Assembly: GCA_965243175.1 (NCBI GenBank)
Contig: OZ251532.1
Span: forward strand, 3,782,001 to 3,846,000
Reading direction: 5' to 3'
DNA length: 64,000 nucleotides
Source: VXYL01 sp965243175
Lineage (GTDB): Bacteria; Pseudomonadota; Gammaproteobacteria; Pseudomonadales; Azotimanducaceae
Shown: in pieces, positions 35,415 through 43,985 of the stretch
How the letters are laid out: each line of letters opens with the position of its first letter
Position numbering within the stretch: the stretch's first letter is position 1
Made by a program: the position numbers and the translations under genes
Notes under the pieces: generated by a model
The model's input: only the letters and a program-made list of their open reading frames with translations
What the model was told of the DNA's origin: nothing
Database searches by the model: none

Positions 35415-35517
35415 GGCGATTCCTCGTATCGGGTGTAGGCAACGCGCACTATCACCCGTTCATCCTGGGCCGAATAGCGGCAAACAGCCCGGCGTTGTGT
35501 AGGAAATCGTCCCGGCG

Positions 35518-36420
35518 TTAAGCCGCAGGTACTTTCGGCTGCATCTCGTTCGGAAGGCGCGGCGCGATGTCGGCCCAGAGCAGCAGCAGGCGTTCGATCT
35601 GCATCGGGCGGTTGAGGCCGGTGTTGAAGAGGGCCGCTTCGCGCACCTGCATCAGTTCGGCGGCGAAATCGAGCAGTGGGCCGACGTGTGCCTTCGCGAC
35701 GCGGCGGAGCAGCCAGTGCAGGATGCGCAGCCAGCGCGCGGCGAAGTCGGCAAGGTCTTCGTCGCGGCGGCTCTCCGCCGCTTTGGCGGCCTGGGCAGGC
35801 GCCTTGGCGACGTCGACGAGCGTTGGCCACAGCGGGGGCTGCTCGCGCTTCGCGGCTTCCAGGATCGCGAACGGCGCACCGCCGTATTCCACGGCCAGGT
35901 AGCTCGCGCTGTCGCGGTCCACGTCGAGCGTCGCCAGCCAGGCCATCACGCTTGGCATGGCCGCGGCGCGAACGTCGATGCGTTGGCAGCGGCTGCGCAC
36001 CGTCGGCAGCAAGCGCCCTGGCGCACCGCTCGCCAAGGCGAGAAAGCTCTCCGCCGGGGGCTCTTCCAAGGTCTTCAGCAGCGCGTTCGCGGCGTTCAGG
36101 TTCATGCGCTCGGCATCGCAGATCACGGCGATCTTGCGCCCGGCCAGCTTCGGCGTCTGCATGAGGAACTCGATTGCGCCGCGCACGGCGTCGATCTTCA
36201 CCACGCCGTCGTCGGGCTCCACCCAACGCAGATCCGGGTGCGCGACGTCGCGCATGTCCATCGCCGCGTCCTCGCCGAGCAGCCTGGCCGCGAGAGCGTT
36301 GGCGACTCGGGCCTCGCCCCAGCCGCCCGGGCCCTGAATCAGCAGAGCGTGCGGCAGGCGGTCGTCGACCAACGCGTCCACGCGGCCAAACGCAGCTTCC
36401 AGCCACGGCGGTTCGTTCAC
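35518..36420 (-). CDS. holB: DNA polymerase III delta' subunit
   Basis: A 300-residue clamp-loader subunit. N-terminal HALLIQGPGGWGEARVANAL is the degenerate P-loop of delta'. VVKIDAVRGAIEFLMQTP, AERMNLNAANALLKTLEEPP and LPTVRSRCQRI follow in the family order. The GTG start overlaps the tmk stop by four bases. The cysteine zinc module of E. coli delta' is not evident (MDMRDVAHPDLRW is in its place). It is the last gene of the fatty-acid operon; the pilZ and tatD genes that often follow are absent. Confidence 0.88.
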   Translation of the reverse strand: MNEPPWLEAAFGRVDALVDDRLPHALLIQGPGGWGEARVANALAARLLGEDAAMDMRDVAHPDLRWVEPDDGVVKIDAVRGAIEFLMQTPKLAGRKIAVICDAERMNLNAANALLKTLEEPPAESFLALASGAPGRLLPTVRSRCQRIDVRAAAMPSVMAWLATLDVDRDSASYLAVEYGGAPFAILEAAKREQPPLWPTLVDVAKAPAQAAKAAESRRDEDLADFAARWLRILHWLLRRVAKAHVGPLLDFAAELMQVREAALFNTGLNRPMQIERLLLLWADIAPRLPNEMQPKVPAA

Positions 36421-37058
36421 GGCTGCTGCCCGTGTCGATGCGCATCGAGAAAGCCGCGCAGCGCCTGCTCCACCGCCCTGCCGACGGACTCCTGGGTGCC
36501 GCTGGCATCGATCTCGACGATGCGGTCGTGTCGTCGAGCGCGTTGCCGGAAGGTCTCGCGGACGCGCTCGAAGAAGGCGACGGTCTCGCGCTCGAAGCGA
36601 TCCCGGGGCCGCGCCGCGATGCGTCCGAGGGCGACCTCCGGCGGCGCGTCGAGATACAGCGTGAAGTCCGGCCAGCAGTCGCCGTGGACTTCCGCCGCCA
36701 GACGCTCGACGAATGTCGCGTCCACGCCCCTGCCGCCGCTCTGGTAGGCGAACGTCGAGTCCGTGAAGCGGTCGCACAGCACCCAGCGCCCCGTGCGTAG
36801 AGCTGGTTCGATCACCGTCGCCACATGCTGGGCGCGCGCCGCGAAGATCAGCAGCGTTTCCGCCACCGGGTCCACCGCCTCGTCGCGCCGCGCCAGTGCG
36901 AGGCCGCGAATCTCCTCGGCGAACGGCGTTCCGCCAGGTTCGCGGGTGGCGAGGAAGTCGACGCCGGCCGCCGTCAACACCCCACGCATGGACTCCAGAT
37001 GCGTGGTCTTGCCGACCCCTTCGAGTCCTTCGAGCGTGATGAAGCAGGCGCGGGTCAT
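36417..37058 (-). CDS. tmk: Thymidylate kinase
   Basis: Phosphorylates dTMP to dTDP. The 213-residue protein has the P-loop FITLEGLEGVGKTTHLESM, the substrate motif REPGGTPFAEEIR, the LID-region arginine motif CDRFTDSTFAYQSGGRG and FTLYLDAPPEVALGRI. The ATG at 37058 overlaps the mltG stop by four bases, and its own stop overlaps holB. Position between mltG and holB is the usual gammaproteobacterial one. Confidence 0.93.
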   Translation of the reverse strand: MTRACFITLEGLEGVGKTTHLESMRGVLTAAGVDFLATREPGGTPFAEEIRGLALARRDEAVDPVAETLLIFAARAQHVATVIEPALRTGRWVLCDRFTDSTFAYQSGGRGVDATFVERLAAEVHGDCWPDFTLYLDAPPEVALGRIAARPRDRFERETVAFFERVRETFRQRARRHDRIVEIDASGTQESVGRAVEQALRGFLDAHRHGQQP

Positions 37059-38140
37059 CCGTCGCGGCGGCCAAGCTGGTAGCGCCGCACCGCCGCGTTG
37101 TGGTCGGCGAGCGTGCGCGAGAACTCGCTGGTGCCGTCGCCGCGGGAGACGAAATAGAGCGCGCCGTCGTCCTGCGGATTCAACGCCGCTTCGATGGCGG
37201 CGCGTCCCGGCAGCGAGATCGGCGTCGGTGGCAGGCCGTGGCGTCGATAGGTGTTGTAGGGGTTGTCTTCGGCGCGCAGATGGCTGCGCTTCAAGTCGCC
37301 GTCGAAGCGCTCGCCAAGGCCGTAGATCACGGTCGGATCGGATTGCAGGCGCATGTTTCGGGCAAGGCGGCGGGCGAAGACGCCAGCGACGCGCGGTCGG
37401 TCCGCCGACGCTCCGGTCTCCTTCTCGACGATGGAGGCCATGATCAACGCCTCGTAGGCAGTGGCGTAGGGAAGGTCGGCGCTGCGCTTGGCCCACGCGG
37501 CGGCAAGCACGTCGGCGAGTTTCTCGTTCGCCCGCGCAAGCAGCGCCGATGCCTTGTAGCCGCGTGGGAAATGATAGGTGTCGGGGAAGAACAGCCCCTC
37601 GGCATGGGCCGGGCGGTCCGAATCCGCCTCTTCCCCCGGCGACGTTCGCAGTTCGAGATGCGCGACCAGGTCCGCCGCATCCACGTCGCCGAGGTCGTCG
37701 CGCAGCCGCTCGTCCTCACGCAGGCGAGCGACGAGCCGCGCTGCCGTGCTCCCCTCGACGATCCGAAAGCGATGCAGAGCGACGTCGCCGCGCACCAGTC
37801 GATCCAGCAGGATGTCCGCGGTGTCGCCAGGCGCCACGGTGTATTCGCCGCTGCGCACGGAAGCCTGCAGGTTGCGCTGCTTGGCGCGCAGGGCGAAGAG
37901 CCGCGGCGCGACCACGCCCGCAGCTTCGAGCACCTCGGTGACGGTCGAGAACGAAGCGCCGCGTTCGATGACCACGCTGACCCGTTCGGCCACCGGCAGA
38001 GGCTGCGCCGCCCAATGCGCCAAGTAGGCGTTCGCGCCGGCCAGAAAGAGCAAGCCGGCGACGACGATGCTGGCCGGCAGGAGCAGATGGCGCTTGCGCA
38101 CGGTGGATGCTTCGCTCGGCGCCGCAACCCTCGGCCGCAA
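37055..38140 (-). CDS. mltG: Endolytic murein transglycosylase MltG
   Basis: Inner-membrane lytic transglycosylase that cuts nascent glycan strands. The 361-residue protein has one TM helix (HLLLPASIVVAGLLFLAGANAY), a LysM-like region (SGEYTVAPGDTADILLDRL) and the YceG catalytic part with IMASIVEKETG (catalytic Glu), LQSDPTVIYGLG, SPYNTYRRHGLPPTPIS-like NPYNTYRRHGLPPTPIS, and AALNPQDDGALYFVSRGDG. The frame begins at TTG 38140; GTG 38101 is an alternative. The pabC gene normally found between fabF and mltG is missing: only ten bases separate them. Confidence 0.92.
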   Translation of the reverse strand: MRPRVAAPSEASTVRKRHLLLPASIVVAGLLFLAGANAYLAHWAAQPLPVAERVSVVIERGASFSTVTEVLEAAGVVAPRLFALRAKQRNLQASVRSGEYTVAPGDTADILLDRLVRGDVALHRFRIVEGSTAARLVARLREDERLRDDLGDVDAADLVAHLELRTSPGEEADSDRPAHAEGLFFPDTYHFPRGYKASALLARANEKLADVLAAAWAKRSADLPYATAYEALIMASIVEKETGASADRPRVAGVFARRLARNMRLQSDPTVIYGLGERFDGDLKRSHLRAEDNPYNTYRRHGLPPTPISLPGRAAIEAALNPQDDGALYFVSRGDGTSEFSRTLADHNAAVRRYQLGRRDG

Positions 38141-38150
38141 CCGTCGAGTG

Positions 38151-39386
38151 TCAAACGGCGGTGAAGATCAGCGTGCCGTTGGTGCCGCCGAATCCGAAGG
38201 AGTTGGAGAGCGCGGCGCCAATGGGCATCTCGCGCGGCTCGTGGGGCACGTAGTCCAAGTCGCAGGCCGGATCGGGTTCGTCCAGGTTGATGGTGGGCGG
38301 CGCTACCCCCTTGGCCACCGCGAGCACGGAGAAGATGCCCTCGACCGCTCCGGCGGCGCCGAGCAGATGGCCGATCATGGACTTGCTGGAGCTCACGGCG
38401 ACTTTCGTGTCCTCTCCGAACAGGGCCTTGATGGCCAAGGTCTCGGCGATGTCGCCCTGGGGCGTGGACGTGCCGTGGGCGTTGATGTAGTCGATGCCTT
38501 CGGTCGGCAACTCGGCGTCCGCCAAGGCGTTGCGCATGGAGGCCACCGCGCCGCGCCCGTCGTCCGGCGGACTGGTGATGTGCCAGCCGTCCGCGCTCAT
38601 GCCGAAGCCCTTGAGTTCGCAGTAGATGTTGGCGCCGCGTCGCTTGGCGCGCTCGTATTCTTCGAGCACCAGCACGCCGGCCCCGTCGCCGAGCACGAAG
38701 CCGTCGCGGCCCCGATCCCAGGGGCGGCTCGCGCGTTCGGGATCGGCGTTGCGCGTGGACAGCGCCTTCATGGACGCGAAGCCGGCGACGGTCACCGGCG
38801 AAGTCGCCTGTTCGGCGCCGCCGACCACCATCACGTCCGCCTCGCCGTGCTGGATCATGCGCATGCCGAAGCCGATGTTGTGCGTGCCGGTGGTGCAGGC
38901 AGTCACCACGGCGATGTTCGGCCCGCGGAAACCGTACTTGATGGAGAGATTGCCGGAGATCATGTTGATGACGCTCGACGGCACGAAGAACGGCGACACC
39001 CGGCCGGGGCCGCGGTTCAGGCAGATCGAGTGGGTCGCCTCGATGGTGTTGATGCCGCCGATGCCGGAACCGATGGCGACGCCGATGCGTTCGGCATCGC
39101 CGTTCGGCTCTTCGATGCCAGCGTCGCGCACGGCCTGGATGCCGGCGATCATGCCGTATTGAATGAAGGGGTCGAGCCGCCGCGCCTCCTTGCGCTCGAT
39201 GTAGTCCGCCACCTCGACGTTCTTCACCTCGGCGGCGATGGTGACGCTCTGGCCGGTGGTGTCGAAGGAGTCGATCGTCGCCGCTCCGCTGGCGCCGGCG
39301 AGGGCGTTCCGCCACGCTTCGTCCACGGTGTTGCCGATGGGAGACAGCAGGCCGAGACCGGTCACGGCGACACGTCGTTTGCTCAT
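38151..39386 (-). CDS. fabF: 3-oxoacyl-ACP synthase II
   Basis: Elongating beta-ketoacyl-ACP synthase of type II fatty-acid synthesis, 411 residues. The Cys-His-His triad is visible: Cys in VVTACTTGTHNIG, His in INAHGTSTPQGD, and His in SMIGHLLGAAG. The glycine-rich SFGFGGTNGTLIF end is conserved. It lies downstream of acpP in the leftward operon. With fabH absent from the cluster, initiation must be handled by an enzyme outside the window or by another route. Confidence 0.94.
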   Translation of the reverse strand: MSKRRVAVTGLGLLSPIGNTVDEAWRNALAGASGAATIDSFDTTGQSVTIAAEVKNVEVADYIERKEARRLDPFIQYGMIAGIQAVRDAGIEEPNGDAERIGVAIGSGIGGINTIEATHSICLNRGPGRVSPFFVPSSVINMISGNLSIKYGFRGPNIAVVTACTTGTHNIGFGMRMIQHGEADVMVVGGAEQATSPVTVAGFASMKALSTRNADPERASRPWDRGRDGFVLGDGAGVLVLEEYERAKRRGANIYCELKGFGMSADGWHITSPPDDGRGAVASMRNALADAELPTEGIDYINAHGTSTPQGDIAETLAIKALFGEDTKVAVSSSKSMIGHLLGAAGAVEGIFSVLAVAKGVAPPTINLDEPDPACDLDYVPHEPREMPIGAALSNSFGFGGTNGTLIFTAV

Positions 39387-39439
39387 GCTTCGTCCTGATG
39401 CGGGCTTGGGGATGGCCTCGGGCTGGCGAGGGCGTTCGG

Positions 39440-39673
39440 CTACTGGTGCGCCATGACGTAGTCGATGGCCTCCTTGACGGTGGTGATGTTCTCCGCCTCT
39501 TCGTCGGGGATCTCGGTCTCGAACTCCTCTTCGAGCGCCATCACGAGTTCCACGGTATCCAGCGAGTCGGCGCCGAGGTCGTCGACGAACGACGCTTCGT
39601 CCTTCACCTCCTCCATCTTCACCCCCAACTGCTCGCAGATCAGCTTCTTGACCCGTTCTTCGACACTGGCCAT
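39440..39673 (-). CDS. acpP: Acyl carrier protein
   Basis: A 77-residue acidic four-helix carrier. The phosphopantetheine serine is Ser37 in DLGADSLDTVELVMALEEEF. The N-terminus MASVEERVKKLICEQLG and the end ITTVKEAIDYVMAHQ match the family. It sits between fabG and fabF, the normal order. A gap of about 130 bases to fabG may hold a processing site or second promoter, since acpP is usually made at a high level; no clear promoter boxes were found. Confidence 0.96.
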   Translation of the reverse strand: MASVEERVKKLICEQLGVKMEEVKDEASFVDDLGADSLDTVELVMALEEEFETEIPDEEAENITTVKEAIDYVMAHQ

Positions 39674-39803
39674 CGTATTCGGACTCCTGTTCGACGTTGG
39701 AAAACTAGCGGTGCGCCGCTCGTCTGCGAGCGGCCCCTGAGATGCTCATTCTAGCCGCTTTCCATGCCGCCAACCATCGCGCCGCGCATCGAATGCCGCC
39801 ACT

Positions 39804-40532
39804 TCACGCGCTGAACAAGCCGCCGTTGACGTGCAGCGTTTCGCCGGTGATGTAGGAAGCCGCGTCGCTGGCGAGGAACGACACGGCGCCGGCGACGTCT
39901 TCGGCAGTGCCCATGCGGCCCAGGGCGGTGCGGGAGATCATCGCCTCGCGCTGTTCTTCGGAGAGCGCGCTGGTCATGTCGGTGGCCACGAAGCCGGGCG
40001 CGACGGCGTTCACGGTGATGCCGCGCGAGCCGACTTCCCGAGCCAGCGCGCGGGTGAACCCCTCGATGCCGGCCTTGGCCGCGGCGTAGTTCGCCTGGCC
40101 CGCGTTGCCCATCCGCGCCACGACGGAACTGAGATTGACGATGCGTCCCCAGCGTACGCGCATCATGCCGCGCAAGAGCGGCCGTACCGTGCGGTAGAGG
40201 CCGCCGAGGTTGGTATTGACGACGTCGCTCCATTGCGCCGGCGTCATGCGCAGCAGCAGGTTGTCCTTGGTGACGCCAGCGTTGTTCACCAGCACCAGCG
40301 GGGCGCCGAAGCGCTTCGCCACGTCTTCCAGAGCCGTGGCGGCGGAATCGTCGTCGATGCGCAGCACGATGCCGGCGCCCTGCCCGCCAAGCTCCGCCTG
40401 CACCGCGCTGGCACCCGCGTCGCTGGTGGCGGTTCCGACCACGAACAAGCCATCGGCGACCAGGCGCTTGGCGATAGCCTGGCCGATGCCGCGACTCGCG
40501 CCGGTGACCAAGGCCACGCGCTGCTCGCTCAC
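39804..40532 (-). CDS. fabG: 3-oxoacyl-ACP reductase
   Basis: NADPH-dependent ketoreductase of fatty-acid elongation, 242 residues. It has TGASRGIGQAIA (cofactor loop), NNAGVTKDNLLLRM, catalytic Ser in IVNLSSVVARMG, and Tyr-x3-Lys in GQANYAAAKAGIEGF. The GTG start overlaps the fabD stop by four bases, indicating coupling. Length and motifs are normal. Confidence 0.94.
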   Translation of the reverse strand: MSEQRVALVTGASRGIGQAIAKRLVADGLFVVGTATSDAGASAVQAELGGQGAGIVLRIDDDSAATALEDVAKRFGAPLVLVNNAGVTKDNLLLRMTPAQWSDVVNTNLGGLYRTVRPLLRGMMRVRWGRIVNLSSVVARMGNAGQANYAAAKAGIEGFTRALAREVGSRGITVNAVAPGFVATDMTSALSEEQREAMISRTALGRMGTAEDVAGAVSFLASDAASYITGETLHVNGGLFSA

Positions 40533-41464
40533 GCTTCGGTCCCCACTTCGCGCAGCGCGGCTTCGAGCGTCTCCAATGTGCCGATGGCGTGGACCGAGAG
40601 CTTGCGGTCGATGCGTCGCGCCAGCCCGGTCAGCACGTTGCCGGGGCCGCACTCGATGAAGGTTCCCAGCCCGGTCGCGGCCATCGTGGTCACGGAAGCC
40701 GACCAGCGCACCGGCGAGACCAGTTGCCGCAGCAGATTGTCGCGGATGGTTGCCGGGTCGGAGGTGGCGGCAGCGCTGAAGTTCTGCACCACCGGCACCG
40801 TCGGCCGGCCGAGCTTCACGTCGTCGAGCAGAGCCGCGAGACCATCGCTGGCCGGCGCCATCAGCGCGCAGTGCGAAGGAACGCTTACGTCGAGAGGCAC
40901 GACGCGACGGGCGCCGGATTCGCTGCAGGCGGCAGCGGCGGCTTCGACGGCAGCGGCCGCGCCGGCGATCACCACCTGGCCTGGGGAGTTGTAGTTCGCG
41001 GGCGTCACCACGCCCTCGGTCGCCGCGCAGCACTCGGCCACCGCGTCGTCGTCGAGACCGATGATGGCGGCCATCGCCCCGGCGCCGAGCGGCGTCGCCT
41101 CCTGCATCCGCTTGCCGCGTTCGTAGACCAGGCGCACCGCGGACGCGAAGTCCAACGCGCCAGCGACGGTCAACGCCGAGTACTCGCCCAGGCTGTGTCC
41201 GGCGACCATCGCCGCTGGCGGTCCGCCCTTCGCGATCCAGACGTCGTGCAGGGCGACGCTCACGACCAGCATCGCCGGCTGGGTGATGCGGGTGCTGTTC
41301 AGCTCTTCGAGGGGGCCGTCGCGGACGATGCGGCGGAGGTCGAAGCCAAGCGCTTCCGCAGCCTCGGCGTAGCGTTCGGCCACCAGGTCCGCGACCGCGG
41401 CGACGTCCTCCGCCATGCCGATTCGCTGGGCGCCCTGCCCTGGGAACAAGAACCCCGGATTCAT
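40529..41464 (-). CDS. fabD: Malonyl-CoA:ACP transacylase
   Basis: Transfers malonyl from CoA to ACP. The 311-residue protein has FLFPGQGAQRIGM at the start, the nucleophile in VAGHSLGEYSALT, NYNSPGQVVIAG, and the catalytic His in DVSVPSHCALM. It starts 48 bases after plsX ends. In most gammaproteobacterial clusters fabH would lie in this gap, but nothing of that size can fit. Confidence 0.95.
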   Translation of the reverse strand: MNPGFLFPGQGAQRIGMAEDVAAVADLVAERYAEAAEALGFDLRRIVRDGPLEELNSTRITQPAMLVVSVALHDVWIAKGGPPAAMVAGHSLGEYSALTVAGALDFASAVRLVYERGKRMQEATPLGAGAMAAIIGLDDDAVAECCAATEGVVTPANYNSPGQVVIAGAAAAVEAAAAACSESGARRVVPLDVSVPSHCALMAPASDGLAALLDDVKLGRPTVPVVQNFSAAATSDPATIRDNLLRQLVSPVRWSASVTTMAATGLGTFIECGPGNVLTGLARRIDRKLSVHAIGTLETLEAALREVGTEA

Positions 41465-41512
41465 CTCCTCTCCTTGTGTATTGTGTTTGACATCTTCGCT
41501 TCCCGTGCCGAC

Positions 41513-42478
41513 TCAGAGGCCGGCGGCCACTTTGGCCACGAGGTCCGTCGTCAGCGCCTCCAGCGCATGGCTCACCGCACTCGCGAATCCACGCCGGTCC
41601 GCGCCGCCGTGGCTCTTCACCACCACGCGCTTCAGACCGAGCAGGCTCGCGCCGTTGCGACGCTGCGGATCGCAGGACTCGGCGACTAGGCGAAGCGCCC
41701 GAGCGGTGCGCGGCGCCAAGGGCTTCGCGAGGCGCCTGAACTCGTCCTCGAGGACGCGCCGAGCGAAATGCGCCGCGCCCTCCGTCGCCTTGAGAGCGAT
41801 GTTGCCAGCGTAGCCATCCGCGACCACCACGTCGACGCCGCCCTTGAGCAAGCGGTCAGGCTCGACGAAACCGACGTAGCGCACCTGCTCGTCCGCCGTC
41901 AGCAGCCGCGCGGCGGCGCGCACGGTGGCGGGACCTTTGCGCAGTTCGGCACCGATATTGAGCAATCCGACACTGGGATCGTCCACGCCGCCCGCGTACG
42001 CCACCGCCCGACCCATGCGGGCGAACTGCCGCAGCTGCTCCGCGCCGACGCCGATGTTGGCGCCGAGGTCCAGCATCGCGAAACGGCGCCCGTCTTCGCC
42101 GTCCAAGGTCTTGACTATCGCCGGGCGGCGAACCGACGGCAGCATCCCGACGAAGTGGCGGGAGAGCGCCATGAGGCCGCCGGTGGCGCCGGCGCTCACC
42201 ACCGCGTCGGCATCGCCGGCGGCGACTGCCGCGACCGCGGCGGACATGGAGGAGGGAACGTCGTTGCGCAGCGTGGTTCGCAGCGCGTCGTCGACTTTCA
42301 GGCAGCGGGGCGCGTGGATCGCTTCGTGGCCGGTGCCTTCGATCAATGGCGCAATCGCGTTCGCGTCGCCGAAGAAAGCCAGCGTCTGTTCGCCGCTGGC
42401 CGGCAGCGCATCGAGCGCGCCGCGCACGAGGTCGGTGGGAGGCGCATCGCCGCCGAGGGTGTCGATGGCGATGCGGAT
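41513..42478 (-). CDS. plsX: Phosphate acyltransferase PlsX, start codon unclear
   Basis: Makes acyl-phosphate from acyl-ACP for phospholipid synthesis. Recognised by SAGATGGLMALSRH, LDLGANIGVGAEQL, LLNIGAELRKGP and VVADGYAGNIALKATEG. The first ordinary start (GTG 42427, 304 residues) would delete the conserved first strand and loop IRIAIDTLGGDAPPTDLV, which is plainly encoded just upstream in the same frame. Between the rpmF stop (42518-42520) and that GTG there is no ATG, GTG, TTG or CTG. ATC at 42478 is marked here as a possible non-standard start. The frame is the same as that of rpmF, separated by its TAG. Confidence 0.85.
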   Translation of the reverse strand: MRIAIDTLGGDAPPTDLVRGALDALPASGEQTLAFFGDANAIAPLIEGTGHEAIHAPRCLKVDDALRTTLRNDVPSSMSAAVAAVAAGDADAVVSAGATGGLMALSRHFVGMLPSVRRPAIVKTLDGEDGRRFAMLDLGANIGVGAEQLRQFARMGRAVAYAGGVDDPSVGLLNIGAELRKGPATVRAAARLLTADEQVRYVGFVEPDRLLKGGVDVVVADGYAGNIALKATEGAAHFARRVLEDEFRRLAKPLAPRTARALRLVAESCDPQRRNGASLLGLKRVVVKSHGGADRRGFASAVSHALEALTTDLVAKVAAGL

Positions 42479-42517
42479 GGCGCTGCCCGCTGCCGTGCGG
42501 CCGAAGGCCCTTGGGCG

Positions 42518-42694
42518 CTAGCCGCGCGCCTCGACGACCTTGCGGCCGCGATAGAAGCCGTCTTCGGTGATGTGGTGGCGGCGATGGATCTCGCCGGTTC
42601 CGCTATCGGACGCGAGCGTGGGCGCTTGCCGCGCGTGATGGGAACGGCGCTTGTCGCGCCGCGAACGGGTGACTTTGTTCTGCTGCACTGCCAT
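42518..42694 (-). CDS. rpmF: 50S ribosomal protein L32
   Basis: A 58-residue protein: MAVQQNKVTRSRRDKRRSHH at the start, then HHITEDGFYRGRKVVEARG. It follows yceD by about 58 bases and precedes plsX, the standard order. The cysteine pairs found in zinc-type L32 are absent, as usual in gammaproteobacteria. Its TAG stop is in frame with the plsX coding sequence. Confidence 0.95.
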   Translation of the reverse strand: MAVQQNKVTRSRRDKRRSHHARQAPTLASDSGTGEIHRRHHITEDGFYRGRKVVEARG

Positions 42695-42752
42695 CTGTGC
42701 TTCGTCTCCTTGACCTTGAAAACTCGGGCTCTTCGCGTGTGGACGTGGCGAC

Positions 42753-43259
42753 TCAGGCGTCGGCGTCGGATGCAGGGCGCGGCTTGAGCGAGCGCAGCGC
42801 CGCGAAAGGCCCCGCGTCGCGGTCGCCGCCGAACGCCAGCGTCTTCGGCGCGTCAGGGCAGGAATCGCGATCCGCGCAAGCGAACTCCGGCAAGCTCATC
42901 AGCAAGTCGTCCTCGATCAGTTCCGTTGCCAGCACCGACTCCTTCGCCACGACCGCATCGAGCCCCGGCGGCAGCGCCTCCGCCTCCGCTTCGCTGCCGA
43001 CGACGCGAAAATCGAGCTCGGCAACCACTTCCACGTCCTTGTCCTCCAAGCACCGCGAGCAGCATATCCGGGCGACGAGGCGACACTCGCCATGCACTTG
43101 CACTCGGCCTTCTTCCAGCCTGAAGCGCAACCGCGCATCCACGTCGCCGCCAGCGACCACGCTGCACAAGCGCGTGAACAAGCCGACCGGCAAGGCGCCT
43201 CGCCAGCCGTCGCCGCGCGTCGCCAGTTCGACGAGGGCGAGTCGCGGAGCGTTTCGCAT
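42753..43259 (-). CDS. yceD: YceD/DUF177 large-subunit rRNA accumulation protein
   Basis: A 168-residue DUF177 protein linked to 23S rRNA accumulation. The two cysteine pairs of the family core can be seen around ARICCSRCLEDKDVEV, and the C-terminus has FACADRDSCPDAPKTLAFGG in place of the usual LC-x-C-PxNP. The ATG at 43259 is chosen over 43373 because the longer frame would run through the promoter. It is the first gene of the yceD-rpmF-plsX-fab operon. Confidence 0.88.
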   Translation of the reverse strand: MRNAPRLALVELATRGDGWRGALPVGLFTRLCSVVAGGDVDARLRFRLEEGRVQVHGECRLVARICCSRCLEDKDVEVVAELDFRVVGSEAEAEALPPGLDAVVAKESVLATELIEDDLLMSLPEFACADRDSCPDAPKTLAFGGDRDAGPFAALRSLKPRPASDADA

Positions 43260-43301
43260 CGCCGTCGCCCTAGCCTCGCGGCACGTTCGGAACGAGCGCG
43301 G

Positions 43302-43330
43302 ATGATAGAGTTCGCTCTTGGCAGTGTCAA
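43302..43330 (-). promoter_or_regulatory. Strong sigma70 promoter of the yceD-rpmF-plsX-fab operon
   Basis: On the minus strand: TTGACA (43330-43325), a 17-base spacer, TATCAT (43307-43302). The transcript would start near 43295, about 36 bases before the yceD ATG. This is the best sigma70 match in the window and fits a growth-linked operon. Confidence 0.85.
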
Positions 43331-43406
43331 AGCACCGGCGCGGCTTGGCCGAGTGGTGCCGCGGCTGCGACACGCGCCCTCGCCCACCCCGAGGATTCTT
43401 TCACGC

Positions 43407-43985
43407 ATGGACCTGGTGCTCGCCTCCTCCTCCCGCTATCGCCGCGCCCTTCTGGAACGCTTCGGCGTGCCGTTCACGACCGATTCGCCGGACATCGACG
43501 AGACGCCTCTGCCGAGCGAGACGCCGCGGCAGATGGTGCTGCGCCTCGCCCTCGGCAAGGCGCGGGCGGTGGCATCGAGACACGCGAACGCGGTGATCGT
43601 GGGCTCCGACCAGGCCGCCGTCTGCGCCGGCCGCGTCCTCGGAAAGCCCGGCAGCGCGAAGGTCGCCGTCGAGACGCTGCTCGGCTTCGGCGGCACGCAG
43701 GTGGAGTTCCTCACCAGCCTCGTGGTTCTGAACACGGCGAATGGGCGCTCGCTCCGCCACGTCGACGTCACCACCAGCAGATTCCGCCACGCCAGCCGGG
43801 CCGAGATCGAGCGCTACGTGGAGTTGGACCAGCCGCTCGACTGCGCCGGCGGCATCCGCTTCGAGGGCCGCGGCGCGCTCCTGCTGGACGGCGTCGACAC
43901 CGAAGATCCCACGGCCGGCATCGGCCTGCCGCTGATCAAGCTTGGCGCCATGCTGCGCGAAATGGGCGTCAGTCCCCTGCGCTGA
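43407..43985 (+). CDS. Maf/YceF nucleotide pyrophosphatase
   Basis: A 192-residue Maf-family nucleoside-triphosphate pyrophosphatase of the YceF branch (7-methyl-GTP house-cleaning), judged by position next to yceD. It has LVLASSSRYRRALLERFGV, DIDETPLPSETP, VIVGSDQAAVCAGRVLGKP and the GIRFEGRGALLLDGVDTEDPTAGIGLPL end. The ATG at 43407 is divergent from the yceD promoter. Its 3' end overlaps the convergent rluC by 17 bases. Confidence 0.9.
   Translation: MDLVLASSSRYRRALLERFGVPFTTDSPDIDETPLPSETPRQMVLRLALGKARAVASRHANAVIVGSDQAAVCAGRVLGKPGSAKVAVETLLGFGGTQVEFLTSLVVLNTANGRSLRHVDVTTSRFRHASRAEIERYVELDQPLDCAGGIRFEGRGALLLDGVDTEDPTAGIGLPLIKLGAMLREMGVSPLR

Noticed and set aside
43340..43380. tRNA-like stretch cggcttggccgagtggtgccgcgg
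   Set aside because: It resembles the D-arm of a Leu/Ser tRNA, but no anticodon stem, T arm or acceptor pairing follows.
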